NCBI GenBank assembly: GCA_022706685.1
Contig: JAKJCA010000015.1
Coordinates: 1-48,542, forward strand
Length of the DNA stretch: 48,542 nt
From: Bacillota bacterium
Lineage (GTDB): Bacteria > Bacillota > Clostridia > Oscillospirales > Acutalibacteraceae
Direction of reading: 5' to 3'
The stretch's first letter is position 1. Every line of letters starts with the position of its first letter. The translations under genes and the position numbers were made by a program. Positions 16,768 through 22,794 of this stretch are shown here, in pieces. The notes beneath the pieces were generated by a model. The model ran no database searches and had not been told where the DNA came from. It was given only the letters and a program-made list of their open reading frames with translations.

Positions 16768-18099
16768 ATGGCAAGGTTCGACTACACCAAAACCATGATG
16801 ATGAAGCTTTTCATGGCGCGCCCGGACGGCAAGGGCGGCAGCGCGGTGGAATGCAATTTCGAGCGGGCGATGGAGATTGTCCGGCAGGCCGACGCGCTGA
16901 CCCTCGGCGCGCCGAAAATCATCTACCTCGTCGGCTGGCAGTACAACGGACATGATGACAAGTACCCTGACTTTACAGAGGTCAACCCCGCGCTGAAACG
17001 GCCGGGGGACGCCTCCGCGCTCGAGAGCATGCTTTGGCTGATGGACGAAGCGAAAAAATACAACACCGTCATCAGCGTGCACATCAACTTGACCGACGCC
17101 TACGACAACAGCCCGCTGATGCCGGAATACAGAAAGAATAACGCCCTCATCCGCGACCGCAAAGGCCGGCCCGCCGCAATCGAACATTATAACGGCCTGC
17201 CCTGCTATAAAATCAGTTATCAAGAGGAGTGGGAAAGCGGCCTTTTCCACAAACGGATACAGATGCTCTTCGACCTGCTGCCCTTGAAGGCGGCGGGCAC
17301 GGTGCATGTGGACAACTTCCAGTGCTACGTCAACCGTAAGCCGAAAGTCGATATCAAAACCATGCAGGCGTACCGCAAAAAGATGATCGCTGCCTTCGCC
17401 GAAAACGGCGTCGACGTCACCTCCGAATTCACCTACCGGGAAGGCCCGCTGACGGTGCTGCTGTACGGCAAAGTCGTGCGCGACCTCTTGTGGCGGCTTT
17501 ATCCCGTTGACACGCTCGGGCAGCTGCCGGCCATCTGGTGGGTGGACAAACTCAAGCGGCGCGAGATTTACCGCGTCTATCCCAATCAATACGCCGGCGG
17601 GGTGCTCAAAGGACCGTATGGCAAAATACTATATGGCAACCTCCACGGCGAGGAACTCTGGCGCTTCAATGAGGGGGACCCCGACGCCTGGCATAAAGAG
17701 TTTCTGCGGCAGTTCGCCGCTTACAATATCCCGTATTTTTATCTCTCAACCCTGCAAAAAGAGAAACTCGCCGGCCGCGGCGGCCGTGTGCGTATGCGCT
17801 ACACCGACGGCACGGTGTCGCACGCGCGCGAAGGCAAAATCGCCAAGAACGGTGTGGTGATGAAGACGGGCGACGACTTGTTTTTACCGGTCACCTTCCT
17901 TGAAAACAGCCGCATCGCTTACAGCAAAAACGGCTGCAAGCGCCTGTGGCGCATGGAACCGGGCGGATACACCGAGGCGAAACTCAGCGAGATTACCGCG
18001 CTGGGCTTGCGGCCCGCCGGCGAGGTTGATATCAAAGACAACGCCCTCGAACTCGACATCGCGCCCGGGCAGGCTTTCCTCGTGAAGCTGAAAAAATAA
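16768..18099 (+). CDS. GH101-like glycosidase (endo-alpha-N-acetylgalactosaminidase type), compact and without signal peptide
   Basis: A 443-residue protein resembling the catalytic barrel of GH101 enzymes, which release Gal-beta-1,3-GalNAc from mucin-type O-glycans. Support: KIIYLVGWQYNGHDDKYPDF, SVHINLTDAYDNSPLMPEY (the HIN motif on the third strand), HVDNF with Asp182 as candidate nucleophile, and VDVTSEFTYRE with Glu220 as candidate acid/base. A short beta-sandwich ends the protein. Known GH101 proteins are large and secreted, whereas this one is small and shows no signal peptide, so it may act on imported glycans or be a new subfamily. A GGAAGGTG site lies upstream of the ATG. The gene is followed by IS debris. 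Family placement is by motif and is moderate. Confidence 0.62.
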   Translation: MARFDYTKTMMMKLFMARPDGKGGSAVECNFERAMEIVRQADALTLGAPKIIYLVGWQYNGHDDKYPDFTEVNPALKRPGDASALESMLWLMDEAKKYNTVISVHINLTDAYDNSPLMPEYRKNNALIRDRKGRPAAIEHYNGLPCYKISYQEEWESGLFHKRIQMLFDLLPLKAAGTVHVDNFQCYVNRKPKVDIKTMQAYRKKMIAAFAENGVDVTSEFTYREGPLTVLLYGKVVRDLLWRLYPVDTLGQLPAIWWVDKLKRREIYRVYPNQYAGGVLKGPYGKILYGNLHGEELWRFNEGDPDAWHKEFLRQFAAYNIPYFYLSTLQKEKLAGRGGRVRMRYTDGTVSHAREGKIAKNGVVMKTGDDLFLPVTFLENSRIAYSKNGCKRLWRMEPGGYTEAKLSEITALGLRPAGEVDIKDNALELDIAPGQAFLVKLKK

Positions 18100-18462
18100 A
18101 CACTTTAATAGTGGGTGTAATTCGGCCGGCGCGGCATCGGCGCGTTGGTATGATGTCGGCTTACGGCAAACGGAGACGCCAAGCGTCAAAGAAACATCCT
18201 GGACTGCGCTAAGAAAAGTAGACTCCGAAAATTGATATCATACGCATAAGAGGGCTCGGTGCTGTCAATGGAATTTTCGCAAATTTGTTTTCAATCATAT
18301 AGTTAAAACCGGTTAATCATTTCACCGGGCGAGGCGGACAGACGCAGCGTCCGGTTTCTTTCATTTACGCAATAAAAGCTGTTCCGAGCGTCAAAACGGC
18401 CGTTGAGTCCCATGAATGGTACACAAAAAAGAATATTTTTATTGAAATAATGAAAATGCTGT
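18100..18462. other. Gene-poor stretch before the IS element
   Basis: No credible gene. It holds a degenerate IS left end (18200-18267) and a small hairpin (CGGAC...GTCCG) near 18335. The rest is AT-richer than the flanking coding DNA and looks like decayed insertion-element sequence. Confidence 0.6.
18200..18267 (+). repeat. Degenerate left end of an IS3-family element
   Basis: Starts TGGACTGCGCT and continues with GTAGACTCC, GATATCATACGCATAAG and AGGG-C-T-C-GGTG, matching the left end of the intact element at 18463-18530 base for base at most positions. No orfA coding sequence follows, so only the terminus remains. Confidence 0.8.
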
Positions 18463-18527
18463 TGGACTGCGCTGAAAAAAGTGGACTCTAAAAAAATGCT
18501 ATCATATGCATAGGAGGGATCAGCGCA

Positions 18528-18872
18528 ATGCCAAGTAATAACAGCAAGTATTCGGAAGAAATGAGAGAAAGGACAGCCAGGCATGTTATCGAAACCGGAG
18601 TATCGGCCACAAGCATGGCGGAAGAACTGGGAATCGATACAAACACGGTGTGCCGATGGGTGAGGGATTACCGGCGGAAGAATAAGCTGCCGAGTTACGC
18701 GGAAAGCAAAGGAATGAAACGGAGCGAGCCGAAGAGCAATTCTGAGCTACTTTGCCGCGTCAAAGAGCTTGAAAAAGAAGTCAAGGTAAAAGAAAAGGAA
18801 CTGGAAACCGAAAGGAATAAGGTGGAAATATTAAAAAAATCCCTGCACATCTTCATTCAACCCCAAGGATGA
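18528..18872 (+). CDS. IS3-family transposase OrfA
   Basis: A 114-residue DNA-binding protein with a helix-turn-helix (about residues 20-50, ATSMAEELGIDTNTVCRWV) and a leucine-zipper-like coiled coil (about 64-105, ELEKEVKVKEKELETERNK). It binds the IS ends. An AGGAGGG lies about 10 bases before the ATG. It overlaps orfB by 4 bases, and a slippery A7 lies near its 3' end. Confidence 0.9.
   Translation: MPSNNSKYSEEMRERTARHVIETGVSATSMAEELGIDTNTVCRWVRDYRRKNKLPSYAESKGMKRSEPKSNSELLCRVKELEKEVKVKEKELETERNKVEILKKSLHIFIQPQG
18833..18839 (+). promoter_or_regulatory. Slippery heptamer for programmed -1 frameshift
   Basis: A-AAA-AAA lies exactly in phase for a -1 shift: orfA reads TTA AAA AAA here. The orfB frame is open from 18821, so slipping back one base leads straight into orfB and gives an OrfAB fusion, the usual IS3 transposase. 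Confidence 0.8.
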
Positions 18873-19747
18873 AATGCGAGGCTGTCTATTATTACAAGGG
18901 CAGCGGAACGCTTCAGGAGATGTGTGAGGCGTTGGGGTTAAATAAAAGCACCTATTACAAATGGCTGAAAGCCTACAACAGACAGAAAGAAAAACAGGCC
19001 ATGCAGGCCTGGAAAGCACGGGCTGTAAGGGACATATTCGAGCGTAACAAGAGAGTGTACGGTTACCGTAAAATGCAGCGGGCATTGGAAGCGGAAGGGA
19101 TAAGCCTTAGCGTATATATAATAAGGAAGATCATGCGAGAAAACGGCCTGTATCCTGAGTTGCAAAGAAAGTTCAAGCCCTATCCCAACTGCAAATCAGA
19201 CGGCAGATTCAGCGACAACCGGTTAGACAGGCAGTTCCGGGTACCGGAACTGAACGAGGTTTGGGCAGGAGATATCACCTACATTAAGTCAACATTGGGC
19301 TGGGTATATTTAGCGGTCGTTATGGATTTGTACAACCGTGAAATCATCGGGTATACCGTAAGCAAGAACATCAACACCGAACTGGTAAAAAGGGCGCTCA
19401 GTAACGCCCTGGCCAGAAACGAACAAGGGAATAAAATACTGTTTCACAGCGACAGAGGTGTTCAATACAGCAGCATGGATTATGGCAGAATGCTCGCCGA
19501 AAACAACATGGACGGCAGCATGAGCCGGGCGGGTTGCCCTTATGACAACTCATGCGTGGAAGGTTTTTTCGCTACATTAAAGAAGGAGTGCATTTACCGC
19601 AGGAAATATGATACAATGGAAGAAATAGAGAGAGATTTGTTTGAATACATCGAGTTGTTTTATAACCGAAAACGTTTGCATGCAACTCTCGGCTACTTGA
19701 GCCCGGTTCAGTATCGTATTCAAACAAGAAACGGAAATGCCGCTTAA
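18869..19747 (+). CDS. IS3-family transposase OrfB (DDE integrase core)
   Basis: A 292-residue product with an HTH_21-like region (VYGYRKMQRALEAEGISLS) and an rve catalytic core. The DDE triad is complete: Asp in WAGDITYI, Asp in FHSDRGVQYSS, Glu in NSCVEGFFATLKKE. The end (FYNRKRLHATLGYLSPVQY) is typical. Its ATG overlaps the orfA stop (ATGA). It is normally made mainly as an OrfAB fusion through the A7 site. No frameshift or stop is visible, so the element could be active. Confidence 0.93.
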   Translation: MKCEAVYYYKGSGTLQEMCEALGLNKSTYYKWLKAYNRQKEKQAMQAWKARAVRDIFERNKRVYGYRKMQRALEAEGISLSVYIIRKIMRENGLYPELQRKFKPYPNCKSDGRFSDNRLDRQFRVPELNEVWAGDITYIKSTLGWVYLAVVMDLYNREIIGYTVSKNINTELVKRALSNALARNEQGNKILFHSDRGVQYSSMDYGRMLAENNMDGSMSRAGCPYDNSCVEGFFATLKKECIYRRKYDTMEEIERDLFEYIELFYNRKRLHATLGYLSPVQYRIQTRNGNAA

Positions 19748-19832
19748 ATACAGCGTTTTGTACCAAGACAATGTCAATTTTTGAGTGGACAATTCTCGAC
19801 GCAGTCCAAACGTAACAAAGAAGGTAGCCTAT

Positions 19833-20321
19833 ATGAAAAAAAACATGTTAGTCGTTTTGATTTCCCATTTTATAATTTCGTTGATATGCTTTTTCAGTGA
19901 AGCGCCAATTTATCAATATCAATGGGATAACGGCGGTTCATTTGTAAGCAGTAATAAATTGTTGACATATAGCTTATATGTATTGGCAGTATTGCATTAC
20001 ATTTTTATTTTATTTCTGTATTTTGCTGTGGGACGTCGCTTTTTGAAGTTTCTCAATAGTTATAAATCAAGTTTATTATCAGTCTGGTATTTGGGCGCAA
20101 TTTTCTTAATTATCAACATTATTGCGTTATTATGTTTTGGCGATGATAGACCCGAAGACATCATGGGGATTGCATTGCTTGTTTACCCGCTATTTATACC
20201 ACTTGTTTCGATACCTATTAACGAATTTATTGCTCTGTTTGTAGCCGCTGTCCTTCCGTCACTATTTCTTTGGTTTGGGATGATAAGTAAAAAGTCAAGA
20301 ATCAGGGTAACGGCAGATTGA
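19833..20321 (+). CDS. Orphan four-helix membrane protein, AT-rich
   Basis: A 162-residue protein that I do not recognise. Four hydrophobic segments are visible: NMLVVLISHFIISLICFF, YSLYVLAVLHYIFILFLYF, LGAIFLIINIIALLCF, and LLVYPLFIPLVSIP running on to FIALFVAAVLPSLFLWF. A basic tail (KKSRIR) follows. The start is the ATG at 19833, with AAGAAGGT about 8 bases before it. An earlier ATG at 19785 lies inside the IS end. Base composition is far more AT-rich than the flanking chromosome, and the gene lies between IS elements and relics, so it was probably acquired horizontally. It may be a passenger or a fragment of an immunity-type protein. Function unknown. Confidence 0.6.
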   Translation: MKKNMLVVLISHFIISLICFFSEAPIYQYQWDNGGSFVSSNKLLTYSLYVLAVLHYIFILFLYFAVGRRFLKFLNSYKSSLLSVWYLGAIFLIINIIALLCFGDDRPEDIMGIALLVYPLFIPLVSIPINEFIALFVAAVLPSLFLWFGMISKKSRIRVTAD

Positions 20322-20407
20322 GTTAATCGGGGGTCGGTTCTCAAATGTCAAGGGGCCGGCAGACTGTTACAAACTCTTTAATCACGGCATAACCAAATGA
20401 TATAACC

Positions 20408-20454
20408 TGGACTGCGCTGAGAAAAATAGCCTCTGAAAATTGATATCATATGGA
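20408..20454 (+). repeat. Second degenerate IS3 left end, same orientation
   Basis: Begins TGGACTGCGCTGAGAAAAAT and ends TGATATCATATGGA. It is closely similar to the relic at 18200-18246 and breaks off at the start of the next IS relic. The intact IS and the orphan membrane gene thus lie between two direct copies of this terminus. Confidence 0.75.
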
Positions 20455-20490
20455 ATTGTCAAGAAAAAGTGGACTCTTAGTTAAGCTACT
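20455..20490. repeat. 36-bp IS terminus, copy 1
   Basis: Starts ATTGTCAAGAAAAAGTGGAC and ends TTAGTTAAGCTACT. It matches 20534-20569 at 34 of 36 positions. The form (TGTCAAGAAAAAGTGGAC) is like the end of an IS3-family element different from the intact one. Confidence 0.8.
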
Positions 20491-20533
20491 TTTGTGCAAG
20501 ATTTTTTTCAAAGTCACAGGGTGAAATATTGGT
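20486..20533 (-). pseudogene. 3' tail of an IS3-family orfB (relic)
   Basis: On the minus strand this stretch reads N-I-S-P-C-D-F-E-K-N-L-A-Q-K-stop, the usual ending of an IS3-type OrfB, joined to the 36-bp terminus. The rest of that transposase gene is gone, replaced at 20534 by a second copy of the terminus. Confidence 0.6.
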
Positions 20534-20569
20534 ATTGTCAAGAAAAAGTGGACGATTAGTTAAGCTACT
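20534..20569. repeat. 36-bp IS terminus, copy 2
   Basis: Second copy of the terminus at 20455-20490, with two mismatches (GGACGATTAG for GGACTCTTAG). It ends 16 bases before the start codon of the next gene and has replaced whatever leader that gene had. Confidence 0.8.
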
Positions 20570-20585
20570 GTTATCGAAACCATAA

Positions 20586-21686
20586 ATGAAATCGAATCAT
20601 AATGTAAAAGACAAAGATCAGTTCTATCTCGGCTGGCAGGTGGGCATCACCTACGAGTCGGCGCAGCCGGAAGGCAACTCGCTGCCGCGGCTGGAGTGCC
20701 TGCTTGGTGAAATGGCCGGCGCCGGCATGAACCTGCTGAGCCTGATGATGGTCTCCTACGCCTATTTCGACCCGACGCACGACGGTTTCTGCTGGCCGGT
20801 GGCAAATCCGCAGCTGGAATGCCTGCGCGACAACGCATGCCTCAATGCCCGGGAGGAGACGGAGTTTGTCGCCGAACTCATCACACTGGCACACGGCAGG
20901 GGCATCGATGTGCAGCTGTTTACGAACCTTGCCATCTATAACCCCGAAAGAATCACTGTTTCCTACCCCGGCGCGCAGCTGCAGCTTAGCGAAAGCGGCG
21001 CCGCGCGCAAATGGCTCTACTGCCCCGTTAACGCCGATGCATGGCAGCTCGAAAACGACGAGATCATGGACCTGCTGGGCCGTTACGCCCCCCGCGGCGT
21101 CGCGAGCGTCGCCTACGAGCGGCTGAGTGTCGCGGCGGGCACCTGCCGCTGTGAAAGCTGCGCGCAGCGTTTTTTTGAGGAGTCGGGGCGTAACCTTGAC
21201 GAAGAAGAGGCCGGCAGCGCGGTTTTTGAAGCGTGGAAAACCGATTTGATTACCGAGAAAATGAGCGCGCTCAACCGCGCCGTCAAAACGGCGCACCCCG
21301 GCACACAGGTCTGGCTGCACTCGTCGTGCGCGCCCGGCTGGGGGCACGACCCGGCGCGTCTTGCAGGCGCGGGTGTCGACTGTATCGTCCCGCACGTCGC
21401 CCACGCCGTGATGGAAAAACGGGACTTCGACGCCTTGCTCGACCGCTTGGCGCCCAACGATACGGTGCTGCATTTCTGCGTGCGGAACCGGGCGCTGCCC
21501 CACTACCCCATCTGGGAGAAAACGCCCGCCGACATCGCCGAAATCGGCGGCTGGGCGCTCGATTACGCAAGGCGGAACGACCGCATGAAGGGCATTTTGT
21601 TTTTCAACGAAAACACCGTTTCCGCCGAAAACCGGCGGGCGGTCTACCGCCTGGCCGTACGGTTCAGAAACAGTTTGAACGGATGA
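20586..21686 (+). CDS. Putative TIM-barrel glycosidase-like protein with Cys-x-Cys-x2-Cys segment, family unassigned
   Basis: A 366-residue protein without a signal peptide. It has the look of the hypothetical glycosidase-like barrels seen in Clostridia: MNLLSLMMVSYAYF, then AHGRGIDVQLFTNLAIYNP, then VASVAYERLSVAAGTCRCESCAQRFFEE, HPGTQVWLHSSCAPGW, and a final strand GILFFNENTVS. The C-x-C-x2-C-x3-F pattern could bind a metal or mark a GHL6-like group. I cannot name the family with certainty. A stop codon lies directly before the ATG, and no ribosome binding site is visible. The sequence upstream is an IS terminus, so expression or the true 5' end may have been altered. mutY follows after 10 bases. 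Confidence 0.6.
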   Translation: MKSNHNVKDKDQFYLGWQVGITYESAQPEGNSLPRLECLLGEMAGAGMNLLSLMMVSYAYFDPTHDGFCWPVANPQLECLRDNACLNAREETEFVAELITLAHGRGIDVQLFTNLAIYNPERITVSYPGAQLQLSESGAARKWLYCPVNADAWQLENDEIMDLLGRYAPRGVASVAYERLSVAAGTCRCESCAQRFFEESGRNLDEEEAGSAVFEAWKTDLITEKMSALNRAVKTAHPGTQVWLHSSCAPGWGHDPARLAGAGVDCIVPHVAHAVMEKRDFDALLDRLAPNDTVLHFCVRNRALPHYPIWEKTPADIAEIGGWALDYARRNDRMKGILFFNENTVSAENRRAVYRLAVRFRNSLNG

Positions 21687-21696
21687 AAGATATAGG

Positions 21697-22794
21697 ATGA
21701 ACACAGAAGCCTTTCGGGAACAACTGATGAACTGGTACCGTCAAGAAGCCCGGGACCTGCCCTGGCGGCGGGACCCGAGCCCCTATAAAGTATGGATATC
21801 GGAGATTATGCTCCAGCAGACGCGGGTGGATACGGTCATACCCTACTTCGACCGCTTTGTTGCAGAAATCCCGGATGTTGCGGCGCTCGCGCGCGTCGAC
21901 ACGGACAAATTGCTCAAACTCTGGCAGGGACTCGGCTATTACGGCAGGGCCCTGCGCCTGAAAGAGGCGGCGCAAATCATGGTCCGCGATTTCGGCGGGG
22001 AAGTGCCCTCCGGCGTCAAGGCGCTGGCTTCTTTGCCCGGCATCGGCGCCTACACCGCCGGCGCCATCGCCTCCATCGCCTTCGGCGAGCGGGTGCCGGC
22101 CGTGGACGGGAACGTGCTGCGCGTCATCGCCCGTCTCGCCGCCGACCGCGGAGACATCGGCGAGCCGGATACCAGGCGCCGCTTTACACTGCTGGTCACG
22201 CAAATGCTGCCGGCCGAAAAAGCGGGGGACTTCAACCAGGCGCTGATGGACCTCGGCGCCACGGTCTGCCTGCCCAACGGCGAGCCGCGGTGCGGGCTTT
22301 GCCCGGCGCGGAATAGCTGCGAGGCCTTCCGGCAGGGCCTCACGGCCGAAATACCGGTGACAACACAGCAAAAGAAACGCCGGATAGAGGACATCACCGT
22401 CTTCGTGATATCCTGCGACGGCCGCTTCGCCCTGCGAAAACGCGATGATAAAGGCCTGCTGCCCAACCTCTGGGAGTTCCCGAACACCGAAGGCCGCCTC
22501 AACGCAGAGGCGGCGGCGGCGTTTGCGCGGAGTTTGGGCGTCACGCCCATCGAGGTGTATGAACTGCCGGAGGCCAGGCACATTTTCACCCATCTGGAGT
22601 GGCGCATGAAGGGGTATTTTATACGTGCCGCGCAGTGCGGCGCGGGCGAGCCGCCGGTCTGGGCCACCGCGGATGAAATCAGCCGCAGCTATTCGATTCC
22701 TACCGCGCTGAAAACATACGAGGCCTTTTGCCGCAACCCGACGGCAGGGGCCGGGAAAGACCTTAGGCAAAGTGAAAGGGGAGAGCCGTCATGA
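21697..22794 (+). CDS. mutY: A/G-specific adenine DNA glycosylase MutY
   Basis: A 365-residue base-excision repair enzyme that removes adenine paired with 8-oxoguanine. Visible: Glu36 in WISEIMLQQT (catalytic acid), the helix-hairpin-helix LPGIGAYTAGAI (about 113-124), catalytic Asp137 in VDGNVLRV, and four cysteines (191, 199, 202, 208) for the [4Fe-4S] cluster. A C-terminal NUDIX-like 8-oxoG recognition domain follows (FALRKRDDKGLLPNLWEFP, then HIFTHLEW). The first two cysteines are seven residues apart, not six as in E. coli. The ribosome binding site is weak. It overlaps the next gene by 4 bases (ATGA), so the two are probably translationally coupled, although their roles look unrelated. 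Confidence 0.93.
   Translation: MNTEAFREQLMNWYRQEARDLPWRRDPSPYKVWISEIMLQQTRVDTVIPYFDRFVAEIPDVAALARVDTDKLLKLWQGLGYYGRALRLKEAAQIMVRDFGGEVPSGVKALASLPGIGAYTAGAIASIAFGERVPAVDGNVLRVIARLAADRGDIGEPDTRRRFTLLVTQMLPAEKAGDFNQALMDLGATVCLPNGEPRCGLCPARNSCEAFRQGLTAEIPVTTQQKKRRIEDITVFVISCDGRFALRKRDDKGLLPNLWEFPNTEGRLNAEAAAAFARSLGVTPIEVYELPEARHIFTHLEWRMKGYFIRAAQCGAGEPPVWATADEISRSYSIPTALKTYEAFCRNPTAGAGKDLRQSERGEPS

Larger units (their letters stand above)
18463..19808 (+). mobile_element. IS3-family insertion sequence, apparently intact
   Basis: About 1346 bp. The terminal inverted repeats are TGGACTGCGCTGAAAAAAG at the left and, reading inward from 19808, TGGACTGCGTCGAGAATTG. They match at the outer nine bases and at scattered positions further in, with AGTGGACTCTAAAAA against TGTCCACTCAAAAA. 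Inside are orfA and orfB in the typical -1 arrangement. No target-site duplication is visible in the flanks. The element lies among relics of itself and of another IS, so neighbouring copies may have recombined. Base composition is lower in GC than in the flanking genes. Confidence 0.88.

Noticed and set aside
15078..16769. 563-codon open frame on the minus strand over the C45 hydrolase
   Set aside because: Antisense shadow. The plus strand has the complete Ntn hydrolase signature.
18303..18584. 93-codon minus-strand frame across the IS left end
   Set aside because: It runs through the IS terminus and into orfA, with no ribosome binding site or recognisable protein.
18458..19813. Target-site duplication of the intact IS
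   Set aside because: The flanks (TGCTG on the left, ACGTA on the right) do not match at 3-5 bases, so no duplication can be claimed.
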